This document shows positions 1 to 8,608 of a stretch of DNA of 64,000 bases, one piece after another (positions within the stretch are counted from its first letter, which is position 1; each line of letters opens with the position of its first letter). This stretch comes from Prevotella sp. MA2016 (GTDB taxonomy: Bacteria; Bacteroidota; Bacteroidia; Bacteroidales; Bacteroidaceae), in NCBI RefSeq assembly GCF_000619825.1, contig NZ_KK211036.1, forward strand, positions 553,787 through 617,786, given 5' to 3'. A program made the translations under genes and the position numbers. The notes beneath the pieces were generated by a model. The model saw only the letters and a program-made list of their open reading frames with translations, made no database searches and was not told where the DNA came from.

Positions 1-50
1 TACAGCCAAAAACCATTCAATATGACATAAGTATCGATATAACAAACAAT

Positions 51-96
51 CAGCAGTGATATAAGGTATATATCACATATACCGATACCACCGCTG
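51..96 (-). terminator. Long imperfect hairpin downstream of the first receptor gene
   Basis: An imperfect hairpin with arms CAGC, GTG and GGTATAT pairing with ATATACC, CAC and GCTG lies 31 bases beyond the stop codon of the minus-strand gene ending at 128. Read on the minus strand it is followed by a moderately T-rich stretch. It is a plausible transcription terminator, but the U-tract is weak. The rest of 1-127 shows nothing else recognisable. Confidence 0.35.
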
Positions 97-127
97 ATTT
101 CAACCAAAAATATAGTTATTATCATAA

Positions 128-2494
128 CTAATTACTGCCCAGGCGCTCCTGTTCAGTTTTACCTGCTCCGGTACCCTTATACTTGCTCTTAGTAGCGTTG
201 AAGGTGTAGCGGATAGAGATATCCAATCTATGACTACGCACTTGGGTCTTCTGTTCGACATAGAAGAACCCACAGTCCATAGCCACATTCTGTATGTCGC
301 GCTGAAGCACATCATTTATGCTGGCTCTCAGGCAGAGAGCATCGTTTTTGAGCCAGCACTTCTGCACCACAAATCGAAGATAGAAAGATGGGGAGAGCGT
401 ACGGATGTTCTGCACGTCGCCCTTTGTCATGATGTTGGTATTGGCCTCCAACTGCCAACGATGTCTCAGGCGGAAGGTATTATTGAGGTTGAAGAAAAAG
501 AAGGGCTTGTTGTAGGTCACATCTTTCTTGCCAGTGTCTGTGCGAGGGTCGTCGTAGGTTATCGTGTTCCAGAACTTCTGTCCACCGATGGTCCACGAAG
601 GACTATAGATTCCCCATGTTTGGTTGGCTGAGAGAAAAATGCCGAGATTGCGTACGGGATCTTTCAGATTGGCCTGCTTCACCAGCATGACACCTTCATT
701 ATTATATGCCATAGGCATTTGGGTGATACTATTGTCGCGACGCTCGTAGTGCACAATGAGGCTCAGCCATTTATAGTGGGCATTGATGCTCATTTCCTGT
801 CTGATGGAATTCTTCAGCTTCGAGTCGCCCTGCTGCAATGTTAAGGAATTAATATACATGATGTGGTCGCTGAGTAAGCTATAGTTGGGGCGCATGGTTC
901 TCATGGCGTAAGACAGGGCCGTCTGGACAGGGCCGAACTGCTTTGCCCACGTTATGTTAGGGAAGAACTCGTCCTGATAGCGCGTCATACTGTTCTTGTC
1001 GTTAAGATGATCCGTATAGTCGAAGCCTACATGCTCGTAGCGCAGTCCTGCACTCAACATACCCCATTTTTGCAAGTTAGCATTATAGGCCACGAAGGCT
1101 GCCACATTGTTTTCCTTCACCTCAGAATCGTTCGAGGGAAGAGGATAGTTGGTGATGCTCGAACTGCTCTCGCGCTTGGCAAAGCTCATCTCTGTGCCAG
1201 CCTGCAGATTACCTTTCCACACGGGATAGCTAAACACCAATTTGGCAGCCCAGAGGCGTGACGAAGAATTACTTTTCTGCTCCATCTGTTGGGGGGCAGG
1301 CAGTAATACTTTGATAAGGTTATCGGAGTTTTCCTTCTCTGTCAGGAAATCCACATTCAAGTCGATGTTAAGTTTGCCCATCTGACCGTTATAGTAGGCG
1401 TTTCCCTGCCAATTATAAGGATAACGGTTATGACTCTCCTGACTCGAACGATCACGCCCCGTCAGATTGTTCTCTGTATCTTCCCACATGTTGTTATACG
1501 CTCTGAACTGGTTGTGGTTTTCCACCCTTGCACCCAGTGAGTGCCGGTCGTTGATCTGCCAGTTGAAGCCCAGATTGGATTTCACCCCCTTTCTGTGCCA
1601 ATTGTCGCGGATATGGCTATCTTGAAGGATGTTCTTGATGCTGCCGTTGTCTGCGAGGAAGGTGGACTGCTTGATGCTCACATCGTTAGGATTATTCCAC
1701 TCCCAGTAGTTCACCATTCCGAAGAAGTCGAGATTGTTGTGACGATAACGCAGGTTCAAGGTACTGCTGGGGTCGCTGTAGCCGAACACCAGATCTTGCT
1801 CGTTGGCTGCCATCAGGTCGAAGCCGAAGCCCTCACCCTCTCTTCTTACCGTCTTGATACGCACCACCGCCGAAACTGTCGCATCGTACTCTGCGCCTGG
1901 GTTAGTGATGACCTCTACACTCTTTATCTCTTCAGAGCGCAGGCGTTTCAATTCGTCATTATCCTGCATCTTGCGCCCATTAATATAATAGATAGGTGTA
2001 CCCTTGCCCAGCACCTCCAGTTCATCACCCTTCTGCGTCATGCCAGGCACTTTTCCCAGCATCTCCTTTGCTGTGCCAGAGCTGCCAAGTACGGTGCCCT
2101 GTATGGTGGTGATCATCGAATTGCCCGTTAGTTTGGTCTTCGGCATCTGACCTTTAACGGTTATTTCTTTCAACATGTGCTGGTCTTGCTCCATACGGAC
2201 GATACCCACTTCCGTGCCTTTCACATCGACATATTTAGTGCGATAGCCGATATAGGATAATCTTAAGATGCAGCATGCATCTGTTGTCTGAATCAGGAAA
2301 TACCCGTTCTCATCGCTTGTTGCACCTTGTATATAGGTTGAGTCGGCCGTGAGCAATGCCACACTTACGAATGGCATGGGCTCACCCTGCGCATCGACTA
2401 CTCGTCCACCAACATCTTCGGTCTTTGCCTGTGCTGTCACTGTCATCATTATTGCAGCCATCCAGACCACCATTTTCAAAACAAACTTTTTCAT
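128..2494 (-). CDS. TonB-dependent-receptor-like outer membrane beta-barrel protein with carboxypeptidase-regulatory domain
   Basis: 788 residues. A signal peptide ends near AQA (residue 23). Residues about 28-108 form a CarboxypepD_reg-like beta-sandwich, as found at the front of many Bacteroidetes receptors. A TonB-box-like segment (LKEITVKG, about 108) and a plug domain (about 115-215, with GTPIYYINGRKM and EVITNPGAEYDATVSAVVRI) follow, then a beta-barrel to the C-terminus of the OMP_b-brl_3 type. It is a paralogue of the 725-residue protein at 3641-5818, which lacks the N-terminal sandwich. It is the last gene of a minus-strand group and starts 7 bases after the stop of the DUF418 gene, so cotranscription is likely. 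The ligand is unknown. Being next to a LytTR regulator rather than SusD argues against a standard glycan uptake role. Confidence 0.85.
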   Translation of the reverse strand: MKKFVLKMVVWMAAIMMTVTAQAKTEDVGGRVVDAQGEPMPFVSVALLTADSTYIQGATSDENGYFLIQTTDACCILRLSYIGYRTKYVDVKGTEVGIVRMEQDQHMLKEITVKGQMPKTKLTGNSMITTIQGTVLGSSGTAKEMLGKVPGMTQKGDELEVLGKGTPIYYINGRKMQDNDELKRLRSEEIKSVEVITNPGAEYDATVSAVVRIKTVRREGEGFGFDLMAANEQDLVFGYSDPSSTLNLRYRHNNLDFFGMVNYWEWNNPNDVSIKQSTFLADNGSIKNILQDSHIRDNWHRKGVKSNLGFNWQINDRHSLGARVENHNQFRAYNNMWEDTENNLTGRDRSSQESHNRYPYNWQGNAYYNGQMGKLNIDLNVDFLTEKENSDNLIKVLLPAPQQMEQKSNSSSRLWAAKLVFSYPVWKGNLQAGTEMSFAKRESSSSITNYPLPSNDSEVKENNVAAFVAYNANLQKWGMLSAGLRYEHVGFDYTDHLNDKNSMTRYQDEFFPNITWAKQFGPVQTALSYAMRTMRPNYSLLSDHIMYINSLTLQQGDSKLKNSIRQEMSINAHYKWLSLIVHYERRDNSITQMPMAYNNEGVMLVKQANLKDPVRNLGIFLSANQTWGIYSPSWTIGGQKFWNTITYDDPRTDTGKKDVTYNKPFFFFNLNNTFRLRHRWQLEANTNIMTKGDVQNIRTLSPSFYLRFVVQKCWLKNDALCLRASINDVLQRDIQNVAMDCGFFYVEQKTQVRSHRLDISIRYTFNATKSKYKGTGAGKTEQERLGSN

Positions 2495-2501
2495 ATCCCC
2501 C

Positions 2502-3617
2502 TTATATCCATGTCATTTTTCTCCAAATACCCTCTAATGGCCCGCGAGAGTGATTAGCGAACCAATAACGTGCAAAAAGATACTGACAGACAATTATCCC
2601 ACATCCAATCATGACGGCATAGGTAGTACCTAAATAGTTGTAACACCCCAGTCCATAGCCGCAAAAGATAAAGCTACCAATGATAGACTGGAGCAGATAG
2701 TTGGTGAGACTCATCCGCCCCATCACACAGAAACAATGGAGCACACGCCTGAAACCCTTAAAAATGTACCATGCAAAAACGATTAACGATACCATCATCA
2801 TCATCATTGAGAAATTGTAAATGGAGGTAAACCATAATTCCAGTTTGCTCAGATCAACAAGATTGTATGATAAAACCAAATATGTCGACATACAAGCAAT
2901 GATACACCAAGCCCACAGGTGATCTCTCTCATTATAGAATAGTCGCTGGCGCCCAAGCTGCATGCCGAGGATGAAGAAGCAGAGCAACTGCGTCAGTCGG
3001 CCGCTCACAATATTGAAGCGTAGGTTCATTTCAAATCCATATAGTAGGTTGGTGAGTATATTGCCACAAAACGAAGCATGCTCATGAGCCTCATTGGCGA
3101 TACCAAACAACATGTAAAACCTGCTATTATCAATGCTATAGCCAGTAAGGAGGCAAAAAAGTTCCACTGGTTGGATGGCTAAAACGGCGATTATGCACCA
3201 CACCCATTTAGATGGCAGATAGCTGATGGGGATAAGCAGTAAGCCATAGCATGCATAGAGCATCAGGATGTCACCATCGTAGAAGGCCATATTAATGATG
3301 CCAAAAAGGAATAGCAAGCACATCCGCCAGGCAAAACGCCCAGAAAAACTTTTGCCCTTCTGCTGCTGATTGTCATTCATGATGAAGAAGCTCAAGCCGA
3401 ATAGCATGGCAAAAATGCCATACATCTTACCTGATAACAGCCATGTCAAGACATCGGCCACCAACTGGTCGTAGGCTAACGTATGCGCTATCTGATCCTG
3501 CGTAAAAATATTAAAATGTTCAACAGAATGAAATAAAATGATGCCGGCCACAGCGATACCTCTCAGTGCATCTGCCACCTGTATCCGGTCGTTAGGAAGA
3601 TTTCGAGTTCTATACAT
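2502..3617 (-). CDS. DUF418 family polytopic inner membrane protein
   Basis: 371 residues, mostly hydrophobic, with about ten predicted membrane segments. The N-terminus (RIQVADALRGIAVAGIILFH) and the C-terminal signature (GRMSLTNYLLQS, then FARYWFANHSRGPLEGIWR) are hallmarks of the DUF418/YeiB group, which is distantly like membrane acyltransferases. The biochemical role of the family is not established. It lies between two outer membrane barrel genes, 23 bases after one and 7 bases before the other, so all three probably share a transcript. This suggests the membrane protein works with the barrels, perhaps in export or modification of a surface molecule; that is inference. Confidence 0.85.
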   Translation of the reverse strand: MYRTRNLPNDRIQVADALRGIAVAGIILFHSVEHFNIFTQDQIAHTLAYDQLVADVLTWLLSGKMYGIFAMLFGLSFFIMNDNQQQKGKSFSGRFAWRMCLLFLFGIINMAFYDGDILMLYACYGLLLIPISYLPSKWVWCIIAVLAIQPVELFCLLTGYSIDNSRFYMLFGIANEAHEHASFCGNILTNLLYGFEMNLRFNIVSGRLTQLLCFFILGMQLGRQRLFYNERDHLWAWCIIACMSTYLVLSYNLVDLSKLELWFTSIYNFSMMMMMVSLIVFAWYIFKGFRRVLHCFCVMGRMSLTNYLLQSIIGSFIFCGYGLGCYNYLGTTYAVMIGCGIIVCQYLFARYWFANHSRGPLEGIWRKMTWI

Positions 3618-3640
3618 TTTCTTTATGAGACGATTGTAAT

Positions 3641-5818
3641 TTACATTCGATTGATTGCATCCTGCCCAGCATTACTACCACGATATTTGCTGCGTGATGC
3701 GTTGAAACGGTAATGAATGTCGAGCGTGATATTGCTTTTATGCTGATTGAATTCTTTACGAACAGAGCAGTTGCCATAATCGGCTACGGCATCGTAAACG
3801 ATACGGTCGAGCAGATTATTACCAGACAATCGGAATGTGAGATTGCCATTCATATATGTTCGTTGAAGAGCCACATTCAAAATCCATTTAGGTTGCTGGA
3901 GTAACGAGTTCTTATAGCTCATCTTACTTTGGTACTGAAGATTGATTTCCAGTTGGCATGGGATATTATCCCGATTATCTATCTTAAAGGTATTGTTAGC
4001 CATCACAACGAACATCGGATGAGAAAAAGAGGCCGTCCGAACACCTAAAGGCTCGGAAACATCTTTTAAGTCAAGCGTCAGGAACTGTTTCGAAAAGCCT
4101 ATGGTATAATTGGGCATCCAGCATCCTAATCTTGGTTGTGCCACGATATAGGTGGTGATACATTTTACTGGCTCAGGAAGATTCTTTGGTCTCAACAAGA
4201 TAGGACCGTAATCGTAATAAGAATTAGCCCAGTCCATGATGGCACGCTTGGCATTAAGATAATCGAAAGCAAACACCAACCACTTATAATTGGCCGAGAG
4301 CGACAACGTTTGATCGATGGTATTATCAAGTTGCGGATTACCATTCTCATAGATAAACTTACTATGATATCTCAGCGCGTCGATCAACTGCCAGTATTGT
4401 GGGCGGACCGTTCGCACGGTATAGTTGAGGGAGAGGTTCAACGGTCCGAAGCCTTTGCTCCATGAGAAGAAAGGAAACAGTTCGTCCTGCCTTGTCTTGT
4501 TATTGTTGGCAGATTCATGAATGTCCTCATAATCACGGACAACATGCTCGTATCTTAATCCTGCCATCCACTGACCGATAGGCGACATGAGCGAATATTC
4601 AGCAAACAAGGATGCCGTTTTTTCGTGTGTATTTGATGCTGATACCATAGAGAGCGATTGTGCTTCATAAGCATTGTCATTGTTGACGCTCACATATTCA
4701 CCGCCGAGTTTGAAGCTGCTCTTCTTGTAAGGATAGGATAACACTAGTTTAGTAGCCCACAGGTTATTTCTTGTATAGGTGCTGGTAGGAAACTGGCGCG
4801 GCTCTATCGTGCCCTTTTCCTTGATGTCATTATTCTGGCATGCCTTATGGTGATACCTGTCGAAATTCCAATCGATAGATATGTTTCCAATTTTCCCGTT
4901 ATAATAGGCATTGAACAGATACCCTCTATTGGGACGAATACGCCAATTGTCGAGCGTCGTCAGGCGGTCTCTCAGCTCACCATTAAACCATACTGTTTCT
5001 GATACAGTCTTATCGGATTTATCACTCCAGCAACCATCAAACCGCACTATAGCGCCAACCGAATTGCTGTCATTCAGCTGCCAGGCACTCCCCAAATTAA
5101 ACTGGTAGCCAGCCGAGCGTTCATGGATGCTGTAATCTCCAATCTGCTCACTGCTGACATTTGTGGATTTGGTTGTAGCAGCCATTTCTCCTCCTTCATT
5201 ATAGTGACCTATCCAGTTATTGGCACCACCAAAGATATCTATATTCTTATGACGATAATTCAGTGCCAGATTAAGTCCAGGAGAGGTTTGCTCACGATAG
5301 AGCGACTGCTCCAGCCTCATTTTGGCATCCAGTCCCAAGCCTTCGCCCTGAATACGTCGGGTTTTGATTTTCACTACAGCCGAGACCGTAGCATCATAAT
5401 CGGCACCAGGATTATTAATCACTTCAACAGCACGTATCTGCTCAGAATTGATCTGCTTCAATTCTCCCAGATCGTAGATGCGCCGACCGTTTATATAATA
5501 TATAGGTGCGCCACGCCCTATTACTTCCAGGGTTTCGCCATTCTTCATCATGCCTGGCACTCTTGTGAGCACATCCTCGGCACTGCCCACATGCTCCAGA
5601 TCGGAGCCCACGATGCGGGTTTCTATAGAATTGGCCTTCACCTTACTTCTGACTGGTGCTGATACCACCACCTCTTTCAGCTGCTGCACTTCATCCAGAC
5701 GACTGTGAGCAGCCGAATCCTTCACTTCGCCTTGCGCTGACAAATCAGCAGGAACACTTGCCATTAACATCATTAAGACAATGAATACATGGCATTTAAC
5801 AATACTTTTCTGTTTCAT
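3641..5818 (-). CDS. Outer membrane plug/beta-barrel protein (OMP_b-brl_3-like) without N-terminal sandwich domain
   Basis: 725 residues. The signal peptide is cleaved near SAQ (about 29). A short linker leads to a TonB-box-like LKEVVVSAP (about 48-56), then a plug domain (GAPIYYINGRRI and VEVINNPGADYDATVSAVVKI, about 85-180), then a barrel to the end. It shares this architecture with the 788-residue paralogue at 128-2494 but lacks the CarboxypepD_reg domain. The gene immediately upstream (5876-6229) is a truncated duplicate of its N-terminus. It probably belongs to the minus-strand transcript starting near 6290 and would be controlled together with it by the divergent LytTR regulator. Substrate unknown. 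Confidence 0.83.
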   Translation of the reverse strand: MKQKSIVKCHVFIVLMMLMASVPADLSAQGEVKDSAAHSRLDEVQQLKEVVVSAPVRSKVKANSIETRIVGSDLEHVGSAEDVLTRVPGMMKNGETLEVIGRGAPIYYINGRRIYDLGELKQINSEQIRAVEVINNPGADYDATVSAVVKIKTRRIQGEGLGLDAKMRLEQSLYREQTSPGLNLALNYRHKNIDIFGGANNWIGHYNEGGEMAATTKSTNVSSEQIGDYSIHERSAGYQFNLGSAWQLNDSNSVGAIVRFDGCWSDKSDKTVSETVWFNGELRDRLTTLDNWRIRPNRGYLFNAYYNGKIGNISIDWNFDRYHHKACQNNDIKEKGTIEPRQFPTSTYTRNNLWATKLVLSYPYKKSSFKLGGEYVSVNNDNAYEAQSLSMVSASNTHEKTASLFAEYSLMSPIGQWMAGLRYEHVVRDYEDIHESANNNKTRQDELFPFFSWSKGFGPLNLSLNYTVRTVRPQYWQLIDALRYHSKFIYENGNPQLDNTIDQTLSLSANYKWLVFAFDYLNAKRAIMDWANSYYDYGPILLRPKNLPEPVKCITTYIVAQPRLGCWMPNYTIGFSKQFLTLDLKDVSEPLGVRTASFSHPMFVVMANNTFKIDNRDNIPCQLEINLQYQSKMSYKNSLLQQPKWILNVALQRTYMNGNLTFRLSGNNLLDRIVYDAVADYGNCSVRKEFNQHKSNITLDIHYRFNASRSKYRGSNAGQDAINRM

Positions 5819-5875
5819 TTATATTTCATTTCAAAAAGAATATATACTTTAGCACATCATTCACAACAGAGTAAA

Positions 5876-6229
5876 TTACAGCAAAAAAAGATGCATAGCT
5901 ATTATAAAAAAAATGACTAGCGTTATCAAAACATCTCCTACGCTTGGGGCGTATTCCATCATTCCAGAGAGATTGCAAAGCTTATCACCCCCCCTTTCTA
6001 CATGCCTTGAATCTGATTCCACTTTGCAGGTTTTAACAGGATTGGATTTCACCTTACTTCTGACAGGAGCTGTAACAACTACTTCTTCCAGTTGCTGCAC
6101 TTCATCCAGACGACTGTGAGCAGCCGAATCCTTCACTTCGTCCTGCGCTGATATAGCAGCAGGAGCACTGGCCAACAACATCATGAATACGATGAAGACA
6201 TGGCATTTAACATGCATTTTAAGTTTCAT
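5876..6229 (-). pseudogene. Truncated, diverging copy of the receptor N-terminus, ending in a hydrophobic tail
   Basis: 117 residues. Residues 1-61 are nearly identical to the start of the 725-residue receptor downstream: the same signal peptide, the same KDSAAHSRLDEVQQL linker and the same EVVVTAPVRSKVK TonB-box region. Residues 62-92 still align without gaps but poorly, up to GMM. After that the resemblance stops and the protein ends in a new hydrophobic stretch (VLITLVIFFIIAMHLFLL). This is most simply a decayed tandem duplication. An intact frame, intact signal peptide and promoter-proximal position leave open a small membrane protein that presents a TonB-box segment. It is the first gene after the promoter at 6294-6301. 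Confidence 0.6.
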
Positions 6230-6293
6230 TTCTAATCCTATTTTATCTATTTATAATAACTGTAGCACTTCAATCACTGCAGAAAAACCGCGG

Positions 6294-6301
6294 CAAAGAT
6301 A
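6294..6301 (-). promoter_or_regulatory. Minus-strand -7 box for the receptor/DUF418 genes
   Basis: TATCTTTG on the minus strand matches the Bacteroidetes -7 consensus TAnnTTTG. It lies about 65 bases before the ATG at 6229 and is the only good match ahead of the four-gene minus-strand group. Confidence 0.6.
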
Positions 6302-6346
6302 AAAGGAATAATAATACCATCCAAATAACTGGGACAGATGCACCAT

Positions 6347-6415
6347 TTTGGGGATGAATACTTTGGGACGCGTGATTTTCCATTCGTGTACGAATCCTTT
6401 CCATTCATCCCCAAA
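6347..6415. promoter_or_regulatory. Candidate LytTR operator: 13-bp inverted repeat plus 9-bp direct repeat with 21-bp period
   Basis: TTTGGGGATGAAT (6347-6359) is repeated inverted and without mismatch at 6403-6415. Inside this span TTTCCATTC occurs twice on the plus strand, at 6377-6385 and 6398-6406, separated by 12 bp. Two 9-bp direct repeats with a 12-13 bp spacer is the known geometry of LytTR-domain binding sites, although the bases differ from the published AgrA-type consensus. The site sits between the divergent promoters of the LytTR gene and the receptor genes, so it could control both. Confidence 0.5.
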
Positions 6416-6432
6416 CCCTTATTTTTTCAGTG

Positions 6433-6469
6433 TTTTGTGCAATTATTATAAAGGAAATAGCTACCTTTG
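6433..6469 (+). promoter_or_regulatory. Promoter of the LytTR regulator gene
   Basis: TACCTTTG at 6462-6469 matches the Bacteroidetes -7 box. A TTTTG upstream (6433-6437) is a candidate -33 element, though the 24-bp gap is a little long. The start codon at 6499 is 29 bases downstream. Confidence 0.6.
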
Positions 6470-6498
6470 CACCAAATTAAACATATCATACGAGAGAA

Positions 6499-7404
6499 AT
6501 GAAACAGATACCCAAGGTCATTATCAAAGACTATCTCATTTTCAGCATCGGTCTATTCTTGATGATTGTCACGCTCGAACCATTCAACACCCGTGATTTT
6601 ATCAAGACCACCCCGCATGCCTACTTGTGGTTTGGGTTAGAGGCGATATCGTTTTTCTTGATTTTCATGTTGTGCGAAGTCGTCACCACATGGAGATTTC
6701 ATCTGCCGTGCGATTATTCCATGCCACGCGAATATCAGATACGTCGCCTTCTACATATCTTTATACCCTGCATTGTGCTCAATGCGCTTTTCGATGGAGA
6801 ATTTTTTTCTATAGTAAGTAATGGATGGAGCGGATGGCGCACAATCTGGTTTGACGAGCAGGGCCAATTCTCTCTTTATTGCATCATGTGCGATCTGATG
6901 GAGGCCTTGTTTGTTGGCTCGTTTTTATTAGCCTACATGCTATTCGTCACTCATCTGCGCATGCAGAAATACGTCATCAGCGAACTGCAGGAGATTAACT
7001 CTGCACTTGAGACTGAGCAGAACTACCTCAAGCCGCAAGCTGAAGGTGCATCCAGTAAGATTACGATCAGTAGCTATCGGAATGACACGCTGATAGTGGA
7101 TCCACAGGATATTCTATATATAGAGTCGATGGGCAACTACCTGAATGTCGAGTATTTTGATGATTCAGAGTTACGCCAGAAACGTTTGCGAAGCACTCTG
7201 AAAGACATCGAGGACATGCTGGCACCCTACCCTTACATCTTCCGTATCCACCGCGCATTCATGGTCAATATCAATTACATCACACAGATATCCGGCAATG
7301 CCGCTGGCTACAAAGTAGAACTGTTCAGTACCGACAAAATTCTGCCGGTATCAAAGTCAAATGTTTCCATTTTCAAGGAAAAAATAAAAAAACATTCAAT
7401 ATGA
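6499..7404 (+). CDS. Membrane-anchored LytTR-type transcription regulator
   Basis: 301 residues. The N-terminal half has about four hydrophobic membrane segments (roughly 12-30, 42-64, 90-108, 130-155). A short coiled region (ISELQEINSALETEQ) leads to a LytTR DNA-binding domain at about 195-297, with the typical core DILYIESMGNYLNVEY, then FRIHRAFMVNINYI. There is no receiver domain, so the membrane part is likely the sensor, as in other Bacteroidetes TM-LytTR proteins. The stop overlaps the start of the cyclophilin gene (ATGA), which implies translational coupling. Divergent receptor genes and an intervening 21-bp-period repeat suggest that it regulates them and itself. Confidence 0.88.
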   Translation: MKQIPKVIIKDYLIFSIGLFLMIVTLEPFNTRDFIKTTPHAYLWFGLEAISFFLIFMLCEVVTTWRFHLPCDYSMPREYQIRRLLHIFIPCIVLNALFDGEFFSIVSNGWSGWRTIWFDEQGQFSLYCIMCDLMEALFVGSFLLAYMLFVTHLRMQKYVISELQEINSALETEQNYLKPQAEGASSKITISSYRNDTLIVDPQDILYIESMGNYLNVEYFDDSELRQKRLRSTLKDIEDMLAPYPYIFRIHRAFMVNINYITQISGNAAGYKVELFSTDKILPVSKSNVSIFKEKIKKHSI

Positions 7405-8159
7405 AACGTATTTCTATTTTAGCATGCGCTTTGGGTCTGGCTTGGAGCCAGCTCTGCGCTCAGACTTCAACCACCGAAGTGTTGTTCGAAACCACGAAGG
7501 GCAATATCCGTATCGCTCTCTACGACGAGACGCCACAGCACCGCGACAACTTTCTGAAGCTCACCAAGATGGGCACTTACGACTCGCTGCTGTTTCACCG
7601 CGTCATCAAGGATTTTATGATCCAGACGGGCGATATCTTCAGCAAGCATGCCAAACCCGGACAGTTGTTAGGCACTGGCGATTACGACTATACACAGGAG
7701 GCCGAGTTCCGCCTGCCTAAGATATTCCATCGCCGTGGTGTGGTGGCAGCTGCACGCGAGGGCGACGCCAAGAATCCCGAGCGCCGTTCGGGTGCCAGTC
7801 AGATCTACATCGTATGGGGAAAGACTTACGACGACCGCCGACTGGACTACACCCAGCACAAGCTCGACTCGATCACTGGCGGACAGGTGAAGCTGACGCC
7901 CGAGATGCGCGAGGTGTATAAAACCATCGGTGGCTCGCCCCATCTGGATGGTCAGTACACCGTGTTTGGCGAGATTGTAGAGGGACTGGATGTAGTGGAA
8001 GCCATACAAAAAGAGGCGACCGACAAAAACGATCGCCCCTTGGAGGACATACGCATTCTGAAGGCCACTGTCACCAAGGACCTCCCTGCCCCACCAACAG
8101 CCAAGCCCGCTGCCAGCAGGAAAGCCAGCGTCAGGTCAAAAGCTTCTCGCCGCCGTTAA
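7401..8159 (+). CDS. Secreted cyclophilin-type peptidyl-prolyl cis-trans isomerase
   Basis: 252 residues with a signal peptide ending near LCAQ (21). The cyclophilin fold is marked by LFHRVIKDFMIQTGD and HLDGQYTVFGEIVEGLDVV; an insertion of about 40 residues separates the two halves. The protein ends in a Pro/Ala/Lys/Arg-rich tail with many basic residues. The family catalyses prolyl isomerisation and this copy should act in the periplasm, possibly on outer membrane proteins. The ATG overlaps the regulator stop by four bases, so the two are coexpressed. Linking it to folding of the neighbouring barrels is inference. Confidence 0.88.
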   Translation: MKRISILACALGLAWSQLCAQTSTTEVLFETTKGNIRIALYDETPQHRDNFLKLTKMGTYDSLLFHRVIKDFMIQTGDIFSKHAKPGQLLGTGDYDYTQEAEFRLPKIFHRRGVVAAAREGDAKNPERRSGASQIYIVWGKTYDDRRLDYTQHKLDSITGGQVKLTPEMREVYKTIGGSPHLDGQYTVFGEIVEGLDVVEAIQKEATDKNDRPLEDIRILKATVTKDLPAPPTAKPAASRKASVRSKASRRR

Positions 8160-8258
8160 TACGGGGCGAGTAGCCGAATTGACCATATTTCTTTTTCATA
8201 ATCTTCAATTTTTACCGAAACCGCCAACAAAATTGTTAATTTTTTCATCGACACCATA

Positions 8259-8289
8259 AAAAAAAGCGAGGCGCTGTGCCTCGCTTTAT
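8259..8289 (-). terminator. Terminator of the toxin-antitoxin unit
   Basis: GCGAGGC (8266-8272) pairs with GCCTCGC (8278-8284) around a five-base loop. Eight A residues on the plus-strand 5' side give a U-tract on the minus strand, so the main direction is minus. The plus side has only CTTTAT, a weak stop for the cyclophilin transcript. Confidence 0.7.
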
Positions 8290-8344
8290 ACCTTGATATT
8301 CAGTCATATAAACACCGTTAGATGTTTTGATGGATGCGGATGTG

Positions 8345-8608
8345 TTATACATTAATTAGCTTCTCTCCAAAGAATGTAGATAGAAGCGAAATAGTTCGAA
8401 TTGTAAAATTGTGCTGACCACTCAGCCATTTTGTAACTTCGCTAGGCCGTTTACCAAGAGCCTGAGCAAACTCCAGTTTGGATAGGCCGCGCTTTGTCAT
8501 AAGGTCATTAATTTTGTTTGAGATAGCAAATTCCAAATCTACCTCTTTCTGGATATGTGGTGGTACAGCTGCCAGCATATCATTAAACGAAGTCTTCATT
8601 GTTTTCAT
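8345..8608 (-). CDS. XRE-family antitoxin (HigA-like helix-turn-helix protein)
   Basis: 87 residues. A helix-turn-helix of the XRE type occupies about 30-80 (KRGLSKLEFAQALGKRPSEV, then TKWLSGQHNFTIRTISLLS). Such proteins neutralise the partner toxin and repress their own promoter. The start overlaps the stop of the upstream toxin gene (TCAT on the plus strand, 8605-8608), so translation is coupled. A second in-frame ATG three codons later is also possible. The order toxin first, antitoxin second is that of HigBA systems. Confidence 0.82.
   Translation of the reverse strand: MKTMKTSFNDMLAAVPPHIQKEVDLEFAISNKINDLMTKRGLSKLEFAQALGKRPSEVTKWLSGQHNFTIRTISLLSTFFGEKLINV

Noticed and set aside
6348-6596. 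82-codon frame overlapping the LytTR promoter and gene start
   Set aside because: Covers the putative operator and promoter and reads out of frame through the LytTR gene; no support.
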